The notes: generated from the sequence alone by a model not told the origin. Shown: positions 1-7,228, numbered from the stretch's first letter. The stretch: 45,846 nt of DNA from Cytophagales bacterium (GCA_004292855.1 RDXN01000076.1:1-45846), one strand, 5' to 3'. Numbers and translations: made by a program.

Positions 1-27
1 GGCTACACGCACTTTCAAACCTTAGTA

Positions 28-100
28 GATGGATACAGGATGTCAAAGAACGAGTACTTAAAAACAAACCCCCAGACTTGTGGGTAAACCTCACCCCTAA
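28..100. repeat. Dispersed repeat, inverted copy of the one at the other window end
   Basis: Two blocks match the reverse complement of 45748-45814. Block 76-100 is identical over 25 bases to 45748-45772. Block 32-52 matches 45794-45814 at 20 of 21 bases. The segment between the blocks is only loosely similar. The two copies face opposite ways at the two ends of the window. Inference: a multicopy element, possibly insertion-sequence flank, at which an assembly contig broke. Confidence 0.75.
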
Positions 101-167
101 AGGGTGCCCGCTGGCGCATAATTAACCACCAGCGGAGATTTCTCGCGCCAGCGGGCACCCTTTAGGG
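95..167. repeat. Long inverted repeat (23-bp arms)
   Basis: Arms 95-117 and 145-167 are perfect reverse complements of 23 bases around a 27-base centre. The motif GGGTGCCCGCTGGCGC lies in the arm. It directly abuts the end repeat at 76-100 and is followed by a 16-mer (174-189) that recurs inside uvrA. No open reading frame of note lies here. It could be a palindromic mobile repeat or a strong hairpin terminator, but there is no T-tract on either side. Confidence 0.8.
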
Positions 168-287
168 CGGGGGGCGGTCCGACGGGTCGGTAGAGATGGT
201 TAAGGCACAAAATTGGCTTTTACACACAAGATTCAAATGCACCCGGATCTAGTTCCCTAATAATCAATTTGAGAATACCAGAATTAG

Positions 288-314
288 ATCCCTCCTGCGT
301 CGGGATGACAAAAA
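288..314. repeat. Partial copy of the 16.4-kb palindromic repeat
   Basis: These 27 bases, including CGTCGGGATGACAAAAA, match 16425-16451 with one mismatch. At 16.4 kb the same segment is the centre and part of one arm of a perfect 28-bp-arm palindrome. Here the outer arms are missing, so this is a partial or decayed copy just downstream of the DUF2237 gene. Confidence 0.7.
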
Positions 315-328
315 AGCCGCGTTCCAAT

Positions 329-691
329 CTATTCTTCAAACGCCAAACTCTTCAACGCATCCAGCTCAATATAGTCCAGAGCGCGTTCGTGGGTGCAGGA
401 GAGCAACACTGGGGGCGCAACGCCCATTTCGTAGGCCTCTTGCCAGCGGAGGGCACACAGACACCAACGGTCGCCGGGGTTGAGACCGGGAAACTGATAC
501 TCAGGCCTAGGCGTCATGAGGTCGTTGCCGCGTGATCGGGTGAAGAGCAAAAACGACTCGGTCATGATCGCACAAACGACATGGCGTCCCTGATCCTGCT
601 CGTCGGTTCGGCAGAAACCATCGCGGTAAAAGCCCGTCATGGGTTTGGTGCAACAACAGGTGAGCGAGCCACCAATAACATTCGTTGGCAT
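329..691 (-). CDS. DUF2237 family protein
   Basis: A 120-residue protein recognised as DUF2237 by its conserved stretches: an SLTCCC cysteine cluster near the N-terminus, PMTGFYRDG, GNDL.TPRPE, GDRWCLC and a C-terminal HERAL segment. The ATG at 691 is preferred over one eight codons upstream because the family starts close to the NVIGG.L segment. The family is widespread and small; its biochemical role is not established, and the conserved cysteines suggest metal or redox chemistry only by inference. It is last in a minus-strand series after the sigma-factor operon but separated from it by a hairpin (718-757), so it is probably transcribed separately. Confidence 0.9.
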   Translation of the reverse strand: MPTNVIGGSLTCCCTKPMTGFYRDGFCRTDEQDQGRHVVCAIMTESFLLFTRSRGNDLMTPRPEYQFPGLNPGDRWCLCALRWQEAYEMGVAPPVLLSCTHERALDYIELDALKSLAFEE

Positions 692-717
692 TGTAAAGGC
701 TGGTTGAACACGCAAAG

Positions 718-760
718 AATAGCCCCGAACCGGATTTTCCTACAGTTCGGGGCTATTTTT
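718..760. terminator. Hairpin terminator between the barrel gene and DUF2237
   Basis: Stem AGCCCCGAAC (721-730) pairs with GTTCGGGGCT (745-754) around a 14-base loop and is followed on the plus strand by ATTTTTTA. On the minus strand, the direction of the genes on both sides, the tail is weaker (TATTCTTTG). It most likely ends the sigma-factor operon. Confidence 0.6.
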
Positions 761-796
761 TATAGATGCTTACGGTTTACTAAACTCTCATGGCAC

Positions 797-2344
797 TTAT
801 CGTTTCTTTCGCCAATCGACTTGGTAGAACAATCGGGCCGATGCTCCACCCGCTTGTACATTCAACCGGCTCGGCTGATTACCGAGGGGTGTGTTCAGGT
901 ACGGGCCGAGTTGCAAGGCCCAATCGCCCCAGTTTTTTTCGAGATACACGGCACCCATCCCGGCATGCAACGCCCGCTGAGGCATGTGACGTACAAGCGT
1001 GACAGGTTCAAAAACACCGGGGCCACGCACATAGGCAAATCGAACTTCTTCACGATTACTCAGGCTCAGGTTTACTCCCACCGAGGGCACCAGCGACCAC
1101 CCATTCCCCAACCCCACCCGATAGCTGAGCATCAGGGGCACCCGCACCGTGGAGCCAGTTGGTTCAATGCTGATAATCTCCTGTTGGGGAGCTACTTTAG
1201 GTTTATATTTCTGCCGAAAATCCTGCTTGTTCTGCTTACCGTAGTCAACCTCGGTAAGATACGTACCACCTTCCAGATTCACGGTCGATAAGCCGATGCC
1301 AAGCCTGAAATGGTTATTCAGGCGAAGTTCACCAAACAAGCCCGCGCTCCACTGTCGCCAGCCCAGGTTCGCCCCCGTGCCCAACCGCCAGTTCCAGTTG
1401 GGTTCACTCCGGTTCACTTCTACCTTCGCCAACGCCGTACCAGCGGGCGACAACGTGCTCAACATCCGGCGCATCCGCCGTGCCGTCCGAGCTATGCCTT
1501 CCTGATAATACGCTGTATCGTACCGGAACGGCTTAATGGCCAACAGTGATAATTGAGTTGTCTGGTTACCAACACTTTCGGGTTGGCCAGTTGGTATTGT
1601 CGTTGTCGTTGCGTCCACTCGATTCGAGCCAACATCTACTCTAGAATTAGTTTGCCCATTAGCTCCATCTCTGGTGGATTCACTTACTCGGTTTCCTGAG
1701 CGAGTACGCCCTTTAGCCGTTGCATTTGTAGTCACTCGGTTCTCTGAACCTGCGATTACGTCCTCATTCACTGATCCCGATGTTTTAGAGCGGTTCGTGT
1801 TCAGACTGCTTGAGGGCGACCGGTTAGTGGTAGTAGTGGTTGTTTCGGTAGTGTTGGGGTTTATGGTTGAATTTACCTCGGTTGATGACCCATTTGGAGC
1901 TTCATCAGTTTGAGCCACTCGCTCTGATTTATCCAGATCAGGGCCAACATCAGTCTCGTCCGCTCGTTTTCGCTCATAGGGCACGGGCACATACCGAATC
2001 ACCTCGCGGGTCAAATAGACCGTGTCTGCGGGGAGACTGCCGGGCGTGATTGGGGTTGGGTCAGCAGATTGCTTTTCTTGTAATCTGGTAACTGTTTCAT
2101 TGAGCGTACGGACCTGTTCGCGCAGGTGCTGACTCGTTTGAAACTGCTGGTAGGCAACACCCCCAAACGCCACAACGGCTGCTACGCTGGCAGCGGCCAT
2201 CAATCCGGCTCGGGTGCCAATGGCAAAAACGGGTGTCGAATGCCCCAAAGCCTGCTGCATTCGGGTCCAGTCTTTTTCGCGGAATTCAGGCTCAACGCTC
2301 TCCAGTTTTCGCCTGATCCGGTCTGAGAAATCGTCAGGTTTCAT
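797..2344 (-). CDS. Membrane-anchored outer-membrane beta-barrel-like protein, partner of ECF sigma factor
   Basis: A 515-residue protein. Seen in order: a charged N-terminal segment of about 45 residues (DRIRRKLESVEPEF..KDW), one membrane helix at about residues 45-65, a short coiled coil (LREQVRTLNETVTRLQEKQ), a long Thr/Ser/Asn-rich linker with TTTTTTN runs, and a C-terminal region of alternating strands (LGTGANLGW, HFRLGIGLS) typical of an OMP beta-barrel domain. The ATG at 2344 overlaps the end of the sigma-factor gene by 11 bases, so the two are translationally coupled. Position and architecture suggest an anti-sigma-like or envelope-sensing role, but no zinc-binding anti-sigma (HxxxCxxC) motif is visible. 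A TTG at 2353 is a weaker alternative start. Confidence 0.75.
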   Translation of the reverse strand: MKPDDFSDRIRRKLESVEPEFREKDWTRMQQALGHSTPVFAIGTRAGLMAAASVAAVVAFGGVAYQQFQTSQHLREQVRTLNETVTRLQEKQSADPTPITPGSLPADTVYLTREVIRYVPVPYERKRADETDVGPDLDKSERVAQTDEAPNGSSTEVNSTINPNTTETTTTTTNRSPSSSLNTNRSKTSGSVNEDVIAGSENRVTTNATAKGRTRSGNRVSESTRDGANGQTNSRVDVGSNRVDATTTTIPTGQPESVGNQTTQLSLLAIKPFRYDTAYYQEGIARTARRMRRMLSTLSPAGTALAKVEVNRSEPNWNWRLGTGANLGWRQWSAGLFGELRLNNHFRLGIGLSTVNLEGGTYLTEVDYGKQNKQDFRQKYKPKVAPQQEIISIEPTGSTVRVPLMLSYRVGLGNGWSLVPSVGVNLSLSNREEVRFAYVRGPGVFEPVTLVRHMPQRALHAGMGAVYLEKNWGDWALQLGPYLNTPLGNQPSRLNVQAGGASARLFYQVDWRKKR

Positions 2345-3008
2345 AATAGCCAACGTTTGTCGATGTTATGTGTGGGTAATTCTGTTTAATCAATTGTTGA
2401 AGTCGCTGCCGCCCCCGCAAAAAGTGCGACCGAATAGTGGCCTCGTTGGCGTCGAGCATCTCGGCCACCTCGCGCAGGCTGTACCCATCCACTACGTGCA
2501 GGTTAAACGTTGTGCGCCAGGCGGGCGGTAATTGCTGCACAATAGCCATAATCTCGTCGGCGGTGATGCGGTCTATCACCTGATCGTCAAACGGAGCCTC
2601 CGGGGCATCGTCAAGTCCGATATTGGTGGCATGTTTGTGGTATTTGCGGTAGTTGCTAATGGCCGTATTGACCATAATTGTCCGCAACCAGGCTTTGAAG
2701 GGCAAACCTGTGTCGTATTGATGCAGATGCTGAAACACTTTCAAAAACCCCTCGTTGAGTACTTCCTCGGCCTCCTCCGACGTGGCAGAGTAGCGAAGAC
2801 AAATGCTTTTGGCGTACCCGAAGAATTTTTTGAACAGCACCCGTTGCGCCTGCGGATTTTGCATTCGGCAGGCTTCGATAACGCTGAGCAGGTCATCGTC
2901 CGTAAAGGTGCGTTTTTGGAATAGCAACAGGCTGACAGTTAAACGTGTAGAGATCGTTCCTGTTAAGTGATACGCGCCAGTATCCGCTAATGTTGCGAAT
3001 CGGAACAA
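2334..3008 (-). CDS. RNA polymerase ECF-type sigma factor
   Basis: A sigma-70 family factor of the extracytoplasmic-function class, up to 224 residues. Region 2 is visible in KKFFGYAKSICLRY, EEVLNEGFLKVFQHL and PFKAWLRTIMVNTAI; region 4 in LPPAWRTTFNLHVVDGYSL and the helix-turn-helix EVAEMLDANEATIRSHFLRG. It would direct core RNA polymerase to a set of target promoters. The first about 30 residues read poorly for the family, so translation may begin further in, near TFTDDDLLSVIEAC. The gene overlaps the following barrel gene by 11 bases. It is divergent from the SGNH-like gene. Cognate targets cannot be told from this sequence. Confidence 0.9.
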   Translation of the reverse strand: MFRFATLADTGAYHLTGTISTRLTVSLLLFQKRTFTDDDLLSVIEACRMQNPQAQRVLFKKFFGYAKSICLRYSATSEEAEEVLNEGFLKVFQHLHQYDTGLPFKAWLRTIMVNTAISNYRKYHKHATNIGLDDAPEAPFDDQVIDRITADEIMAIVQQLPPAWRTTFNLHVVDGYSLREVAEMLDANEATIRSHFLRGRQRLQQLIKQNYPHITSTNVGYYET

Positions 3009-3122
3009 TTTTTTACGCCCTTTTCTTAGCCAATCAATTTCGTTATCCTAATGCAACACTTGCAAGTGGGTTGGCGTAATCCTTTATAACGGCAGCGACA
3101 CCGGGTTTTGTATGCCCAAACC

Positions 3123-3794
3123 ATGACGACTAAAAAACTATCTGTTTTGATTATTGGGGGCGAAGCGTCTATAGACCTGAACCGACCCTGGGCATTCGAT
3201 GGTCCCGGCACGGCCATCAGTGGGGGCTACGTTCCGCGACTTATCGAGCAATTGCAACGGGAGGGCTGGCAGGTTCACACCGAGTCTCATGCACCCCTCG
3301 ACCTCAACGTTACCCTACCTCTGCTTCAACGCTTAAATCTGAATCGTTTCGATCTGGTCATTCTGCAACTTGGTCACAGCCAACTGGAGATGGCCGACAC
3401 ATCGCGGTGGCCTTTGGGCTGGATTGCACTTCTTTTGGGTCAAATTGGCTTGTTTCGCAACGTTAACGCTCAACTCACCGATCTGCTGTTTTATTTGCAA
3501 CCGTTTCGGCGTCGGTTAGTCATGCTGACGCCCCTACCCCATCCGCAATCTGTCAATCAATGGCTGCGCAACAAAGGACGTGACTTGTTCTTGAAACATG
3601 GTCGCCGACACATGATTCCTGTTTTCGACACCAGCGTAATACTCGGAAACGGCGAAGAGTTTTTTGCCCAACCTACAGGCGATACCCTAAGCCCAACCGC
3701 AGGCGACCTGCTTGGGCAATCTCTATTTGACTACATCCAGGTAAACGCCTTATTGCCCGCTCGCCCCGAACAACGGCAACGCCGGGGATACTAG
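3123..3794 (+). CDS. SGNH-hydrolase-like protein of unknown function
   Basis: A 223-residue protein starting at ATG 3123 (the reading frame also has an in-frame TTG at 3108). The N-terminus LSVLIIGGEASIDLNRPW, the central LVILQLGHSQLE and the late DTLSPTAGDLLGQSLFDYI resemble the first, third and last blocks of SGNH/GDSL hydrolases, but the canonical GDS serine and the DxxH pair are not clear, so enzymatic activity is doubtful. There is no signal peptide. It is divergent from the sigma-factor gene across about 115 bases and convergent with merC-like 3791-4168, with which it shares a CTAG in which both stop codons lie. Confidence 0.55.
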   Translation: MTTKKLSVLIIGGEASIDLNRPWAFDGPGTAISGGYVPRLIEQLQREGWQVHTESHAPLDLNVTLPLLQRLNLNRFDLVILQLGHSQLEMADTSRWPLGWIALLLGQIGLFRNVNAQLTDLLFYLQPFRRRLVMLTPLPHPQSVNQWLRNKGRDLFLKHGRRHMIPVFDTSVILGNGEEFFAQPTGDTLSPTAGDLLGQSLFDYIQVNALLPARPEQRQRRGY

Positions 3795-4168
3795 TGTACG
3801 TGCCGCATCCGGCAATACCAGATATTGTAGAGGTGTGAACCAACCAGCCCCAATGAGGCCACATAAGCGGCATACTCAAACACGGGAGCGGTATCTTCCA
3901 GCATAATGCAGGCGGCAAACAAGGTCAGAAAACCCCACAGGGCCGTGCGAACACCCGCCGGAGCGTGACGCGTAGCGAAATACACGGCCACTATATTCAC
4001 CCCAATAAACACGTAGTCGAGGCTCAGATAGCTATCACGCACAAATTCGTCTTTCAACAGGGTCGACGTAACCAGAAGAACGGGGGTGGCGAGGCAGTGA
4101 ATCAGGCAAAGCACCGAACCGGTGATACCTACATAATCGGCTTTGTGTGAGATACTTGTACTTTTCAT
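3791..4168 (-). CDS. MerC-domain inner-membrane protein
   Basis: A 125-residue membrane protein with four predicted helices. The first contains SVLCLIHCLATPVLL, whose Cys-Leu-Ile-His-Cys pair is the hallmark of MerC-domain proteins; others are at YVFIGVNIVAVYFA, GFLTLFAACIMLED and AAYVASLGLVGSHLYN. MerC in mercury-resistance operons carries Hg(II) across the inner membrane, but solitary MerC-domain proteins are common in Bacteroidota and need not act on mercury. No merA, merR or merP is nearby. The ATG at 4168 is used; the reading frame also opens at a TTG two codons earlier. The stop codon lies within a CTAG that also holds the stop of the opposite gene. Confidence 0.8.
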   Translation of the reverse strand: MKSTSISHKADYVGITGSVLCLIHCLATPVLLVTSTLLKDEFVRDSYLSLDYVFIGVNIVAVYFATRHAPAGVRTALWGFLTLFAACIMLEDTAPVFEYAAYVASLGLVGSHLYNIWYCRMRHVH

Positions 4169-4253
4169 AAACAACCGCTGCTGATTGAGTTTTCGTGGTC
4201 TGTGCTAACCCTAACTCAAATTGTTGCAGCAAAGTTGCAAAAACTCTCAATAA

Positions 4254-4730
4254 TTAAAAAGTAGCTCCATACGTGATTTCAATCGTTGTACGGGTCACTT
4301 TACCGGGGCGCACGGTCTCGGCGTTGATACGATTGTCAATATCGAACGAATTTCCGTACAATCCTTTCGGCTCCCGCACCAGCACCGAATACCGCCCGGA
4401 CGGCAGATGATACACGCAAAAACGACCCTGTTTATCCGACTTAACCACCTTGACCGGCTCAATTCCCGGCACATCAGCGATAAAGCCCTCATCAGTCATC
4501 TTCACCTGTTTCATTGTAAGAACTGGGTAGATCACCACCTCACGCACCACGGGTTGCCCCTTCGGCACGGGCTTGTCGGGGCCGGGCATGTGGTTGCCTT
4601 TCTTCTCCAGCACAACCCCACAAATGCCCTGATTCGCCATCGGTTTCGCTTTTTTGGGGCGAGGAGTTTGCGCCTGTGCTGTAAGTAAAATAAGCAGAAA
4701 AGCGAGTACGCCCAACAGTCGAGTTATCAT
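4254..4730 (-). CDS. Secreted protein with carboxypeptidase-regulatory-like fold
   Basis: A 158-residue protein with a clear signal peptide (MITRLLGVLAFLLILL..AQAQ) cleaved before TPRPKK. The mature part has a basic start, then a beta-rich domain ending in DKQGRFCVYHLPSGRYSVLV, like the carboxypeptidase D regulatory-like fold found at the N-termini of many Bacteroidota envelope proteins. No catalytic site is visible; it is probably periplasmic or surface-exposed. The ATG at 4730 is chosen because the signal peptide starts there; upstream codons overlap ftsY. It lies 10 bases after ftsY on the same strand and is probably cotranscribed with it. Confidence 0.7.
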   Translation of the reverse strand: MITRLLGVLAFLLILLTAQAQTPRPKKAKPMANQGICGVVLEKKGNHMPGPDKPVPKGQPVVREVVIYPVLTMKQVKMTDEGFIADVPGIEPVKVVKSDKQGRFCVYHLPSGRYSVLVREPKGLYGNSFDIDNRINAETVRPGKVTRTTIEITYGATF

Positions 4731-4740
4731 AACGCTCGTT

Positions 4741-5709
4741 TCATTTCTTAAAAAACGAATCGACAAACTCAATCTTGTTGAACGTTTGTAGGTCTTCGAT
4801 GCGCTCCCCAACGCCAATGTACTTAACAGGAATCTTGAATTGATCCGAGATACCAATCACCACGCCCCCTTTAGCCGTGCCGTCGAGTTTGGTGATGGCT
4901 AAGGCAGTTACCTCGGTGGCCTTTGTGAACTCAGTGGCCTGGATAAATGCGTTTTGGCCGGTTGAGCCATCCAATACCAACAGAACTTCGTGGGGGGCCT
5001 CGGGCAGAAACTTCTGCATCACGCGTTTGATCTTGGTCAGCTCGTTCATCAGGTTCACTTTGGTATGCAAGCGGCCCGCTGTGTCGATAATGACCACGTC
5101 GGCCTGCATCTCAACGGCTTTCTTGACCGCATCGAAAGCCACCGCCGAGGGGTCGGTGTTCATGCCATGCTCGATGACAGGCACCCCCACGCGCCCACCC
5201 CACAGTTTGAGTTGGTCGACGGCCGCTGCCCGGAAGGTGTCGCCTGCACCCAACACAACCTTGTAGCCGCGCTTGTGAAACTGTGCCGCCAATTTGCCAA
5301 TCGTGGTTGTTTTGCCCACGCCATTCACGCCAACCACCATAATCACATACGGGCGTTTGTCCGCAGGCAGGCTAAAATCGTCGCGGTCTGTCGATGCGCC
5401 GTCTGCCGATTGACCCTGTGAGAGTAGCCCAGCGATTTCCTCACGGAGGATACGGTCGAGTTCGTCGGTGCCGAGGTATTTGTCGCGGGCTACGCGCTCC
5501 TCAATGAGCCGGATAATTTTAACGGTGGTATCGACACCTACGTCCGAGGTGATCAATACTTCTTCGAGGTTGTCGAGCACCTCATCATCAACCTTCGACT
5601 TGCCGACAACGGCGCGGCCCAGTTTGGAGAAGAAGCTGTCTTTGGTTTTCTCAAGCCCTTTATCGAGCGTTTCTTTTTTTTCTTTCGAGAAGAGTCCGAA
5701 TAAGGCCAT
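4741..5709 (-). CDS. ftsY: Signal recognition particle receptor FtsY
   Basis: A 322-residue SRP-receptor GTPase that binds the Ffh-RNA particle at the membrane and hands ribosome-nascent chains to SecYEG. An N-terminal helical N domain (residues 20-100) is followed by the NG GTPase: P-loop GVNGVGKTTT around 127-136, DTFRAAAVDQL at 157-167, DTAGR at 209-213, TKLDGTAKGG near 273-282 and the closing GVGERIEDLQTF. The acidic A domain of E. coli FtsY is absent, leaving a short basic start (LFGLFSKEKK), as in many Bacteroidota. A promoter -10-like box lies at 5850-5857 and a large hairpin repeat sits in the leader. Confidence 0.98.
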   Translation of the reverse strand: MALFGLFSKEKKETLDKGLEKTKDSFFSKLGRAVVGKSKVDDEVLDNLEEVLITSDVGVDTTVKIIRLIEERVARDKYLGTDELDRILREEIAGLLSQGQSADGASTDRDDFSLPADKRPYVIMVVGVNGVGKTTTIGKLAAQFHKRGYKVVLGAGDTFRAAAVDQLKLWGGRVGVPVIEHGMNTDPSAVAFDAVKKAVEMQADVVIIDTAGRLHTKVNLMNELTKIKRVMQKFLPEAPHEVLLVLDGSTGQNAFIQATEFTKATEVTALAITKLDGTAKGGVVIGISDQFKIPVKYIGVGERIEDLQTFNKIEFVDSFFKK

Positions 5710-5726
5710 ATTGATTGCGGATTGAG

Positions 5727-5835
5727 GATTTGGGAACGGTCCGCCGTCGCGGTGCGGATTGATTGCTTAAGCAATAATGAACAGGCGTAAGTGCAACCCC
5801 AAATCCGCACCGCGACGGCGGACCGTTCCCAAATC
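5727..5835. repeat. Paired REP-like palindrome in ftsY leader (34-bp arms)
   Basis: Arms 5727-5760 and 5802-5835 are perfect reverse complements over 34 bases. Each arm contains CGGTCCGCCGTCGCGGT, whose centre CCGC-CGTC-GCGG (5741-5752) can itself fold as a mini-hairpin. The same core, with CGAA in the loop, is found in both arms of the element inside uvrA. The unit resembles an inverted pair of REP sequences (BIME). It ends 17 bases upstream of the ftsY start codon, so a transcript from the box at 5850-5857 would carry it. Confidence 0.85.
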
Positions 5836-5849
5836 CGAAATTTGATATG

Positions 5850-5857
5850 CAAAGCTA
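5850..5857 (-). promoter_or_regulatory. ftsY promoter, -7 box TAGCTTTG
   Basis: On the minus strand 5857-5850 reads TAGCTTTG, an exact match to the Bacteroidota -7 consensus TAnnTTTG. A clear TTTG -33 element at the usual distance is not present; that stretch is occupied by the terminator of the upstream gene. Transcription would give a leader of about 130 bases that contains the palindrome at 5727-5835. Confidence 0.5.
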
Positions 5858-5861
5858 AAAC

Positions 5862-5886
5862 AAAAAAAGTCCCACCGGGGGACTTT
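5862..5886 (-). terminator. Terminator after DUF4295 gene
   Basis: On the minus strand AAAGTCCC (5886-5879) pairs with GGGACTTT (5873-5866) around a 5-base loop, followed by a run of seven T (plus-strand A at 5862-5868). It would end the rpmG-DUF4295 transcript before ftsY. Confidence 0.75.
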
Positions 5887-5919
5887 CTGTGTGTGCGCGA
5901 TAGCCGATGACCGAAAGGA

Positions 5920-6075
5920 CTAGCCTTTCAGAGCATTCTGGATTTCGTCGACAGGAACCATTTCTTCTTTGAAGGTGTAAGCCCCCGTCTTGGGTGACTT
6001 AACCGCACGGATAATCTTGGCGAATGCCTTACCGTTGTCCTTCGTTTTGAGGGTTGCAACTACCTTCTTTGCCAT
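5920..6075 (-). CDS. DUF4295 family small protein
   Basis: A 51-residue basic protein, too short for routine ORF calls, starting MAKKVVATLK and continuing with VKSPKTGAYTFKEE, which identifies DUF4295. In Bacteroidota this family is almost always encoded directly downstream of rpmG, as here (69 bases apart), and its size and charge suggest a ribosome-associated protein; that role is an inference from context. The start at 6075 and stop at 5920-5922 give the full family length. A terminator follows at 5862-5886. Confidence 0.93.
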   Translation of the reverse strand: MAKKVVATLKTKDNGKAFAKIIRAVKSPKTGAYTFKEEMVPVDEIQNALKG

Positions 6076-6144
6076 TGTATTACGTGTTTAGCGGTGAGTG
6101 ATGAGTGAGTAGCAGCTTTCGTCTTGCCACTACAGACGAACCAC

Positions 6145-6327
6145 TTACTTAATTTCTTTGTGAAGCGTTACGCGCTTGAGGAACGGGTTGTACTTCTTCC
6201 GCTCGATGCGGCTTGGCGTATTCTTGCGGTTCTTTGTTGTAATGTACCGCGACATGCCCGGAGTGCCCGAGGTTTTCTGCTCAGTACATTCCAAAATAAC
6301 CTGAATTCTATTGCCTTTCTTAGCCAT
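6145..6327 (-). CDS. rpmG: Ribosomal protein bL33
   Basis: A 60-residue large-subunit protein bL33. [37 protein letters not shown] and the basic C-terminus [12 protein letters not shown] match the family. It has a single cysteine and lacks the zinc-binding CxxC pairs, so it is the zinc-independent form. The ATG at 6327 is the family start; upstream codons in the same frame are noncoding. In Bacteroidota rpmB normally precedes rpmG; here rpmB is absent and the position upstream is taken by a toxin-antitoxin module on the other strand. A good promoter is at 6357-6387. Confidence 0.97.
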   Translation of the reverse strand: MAKKGNRIQVILECTEQKTSGTPGMSRYITTKNRKNTPSRIERKKYNPFLKRVTLHKEIK

Positions 6328-6356
6328 CGCTATGAGATATTTTCTGAATAGGAGCG

Positions 6357-6387
6357 CAAAGGTACTAATAAGTTTCGGTATCCGCAA
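6357..6387 (-). promoter_or_regulatory. rpmG promoter, TTG-N20-TACCTTTG
   Basis: On the minus strand TTG (6387-6385), a 20-base spacer and TACCTTTG (6364-6357) match the Bacteroidota housekeeping promoter closely. The start codon of rpmG at 6327 is about 30 bases below the -7 box. This shows that rpmG is transcribed on its own here, without rpmB. Confidence 0.75.
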
Positions 6388-6446
6388 GGTAATGAGTTGA
6401 GGAAAAATTGCTCGACCAAAAAGTTTCTTTTTAAGGAAACATTTTG

Positions 6447-6454
6447 TATGTTTG
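6447..6454 (+). promoter_or_regulatory. Promoter -7 box TATGTTTG for HigB-like toxin
   Basis: TATGTTTG at 6447-6454 matches TAnnTTTG exactly and lies 18 bases before the proposed TTG start of the toxin gene. A perfect -33 TTTG is not seen; GTTTC at 6423-6427 is at roughly the right distance. Confidence 0.5.
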
Positions 6455-6472
6455 TACCCTAAATAATTCAAT

Positions 6473-6817
6473 TTGTCTATAATCAAACCAATACGAGTTT
6501 TTACACTCCCCGAAGCTAGGGAGTATTTAGCTTCACTAGAAGCCCCTGTTCGAAAACAATTCGGTAAAGCCTTTGATAAAGCTCAATTAGGATCGAAAGG
6601 AGAATGGTTCAAGAAGATGGTAAATACAGAAGACATCTACGAGTTCAGGGTATCACATGGGACAAACGCTCATCGAATCTTTGCGTTTTGGGATACAACA
6701 GGTGATACGGATACACTAATTGTTTGTACGCATGGATTGAACAAAAAAAGTCAAAAAACACAGAAAGCAGCCATAAAGAAAGCGGAGCAATTAAAGAAAC
6801 AGTATTTCGGTCAGTAA
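6473..6817 (+). CDS. HigB/RelE-type toxin, Gp49-like
   Basis: A 114-residue protein resembling the phage-derived Gp49-like/HigB (RelE superfamily) mRNA interferases: [28 protein letters not shown] and [15 protein letters not shown] match the usual core (a helical N-terminus, then F.W...-like strands and the GFxKKTQKTP-like tail). Such toxins cut mRNA on the ribosome. The frame has no ATG before the conserved part; an upstream TAA at 6464 leaves TTG 6473 as the best start. The matching HTH antitoxin gene follows 84 bases downstream, the toxin-first order of higBA. Base composition is more AT-rich than in neighbouring genes, consistent with recent acquisition. Confidence 0.85.
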   Translation: MSIIKPIRVFTLPEAREYLASLEAPVRKQFGKAFDKAQLGSKGEWFKKMVNTEDIYEFRVSHGTNAHRIFAFWDTTGDTDTLIVCTHGLNKKSQKTQKAAIKKAEQLKKQYFGQ

Positions 6818-6901
6818 AGTACCTATAGCATAGGTTTCAGAAAATACAGAGTTATTGTAATAAGTACCAATCGAACATTTTATGACGCATTCTGAAACAT
6901 T

Positions 6902-7228
6902 ATGAAAAATACAATAGAACGTAACGGGTTGATACTAACATCTTTTGAAGATTTAAAAGATGAGTGGTTTGGCCCCAAAGGGACGCCATCACGCGAAGAG
7001 TACGAATTTGAGCTTAAACTTGAACTGCTTAGTGAGGCATTGAAACAAACACGCAAAAACCGCCGACTGACTCAGGAAGAACTGGGTCAGTTGGTCGGTG
7101 TTGGCAAAGCACAAATCTCCAAACTGGAGAATAATGCCAAAAACGTAACCTTTGATACAGTTATCAAAGTGTTTAACGCTCTCGGTGCCCGAGTGAAATT
7201 CAACGTGGAGCTGGACCCGGCTTTTTAG
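6902..7228 (+). CDS. HigA-like XRE-family antitoxin
   Basis: A 108-residue protein whose C-terminal half is a helix-turn-helix of the XRE/HTH_3 type: EALKQTRKNRRLTQEELGQL followed by VGVGKAQISKLENNAKNVTFDTVIKVFNAL. The N-terminal 45 residues (SFEDLKDEWFGPKGTPSREEYEFEL) are the usual toxin-neutralising arm in this group. It pairs with the toxin at 6473-6817. Antitoxins of this type also repress their own promoter, probably the box at 6447-6454. The tail-to-tail gap to the TonB-receptor gene is only 11 bases. Confidence 0.88.
   Translation: MKNTIERNGLILTSFEDLKDEWFGPKGTPSREEYEFELKLELLSEALKQTRKNRRLTQEELGQLVGVGKAQISKLENNAKNVTFDTVIKVFNALGARVKFNVELDPAF

Larger units (their letters stand above)
1..328. 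other. Gene-free repeat-rich edge region
   Basis: No convincing protein gene is seen in these 328 bases. They hold the end repeat (28-100), the 23-bp-arm palindrome (95-167), a 16-mer shared with uvrA (174-189), and a 27-base segment (288-314) that matches 16425-16451 at 26 of 27 positions. Short plus-strand reading frames here cross into the antisense of the DUF2237 gene and are not credible. Confidence 0.6.

Noticed and set aside
269-535. Plus-strand 88-codon frame near the left end
   Set aside because: It is mostly antisense to the DUF2237 gene and begins in a dispersed repeat; no family features.
581-1291. Long plus-strand frame of 236 codons
   Set aside because: It is antisense to the beta-barrel gene and the hairpin at 718-757; the opposite frame is clearly the coding one.
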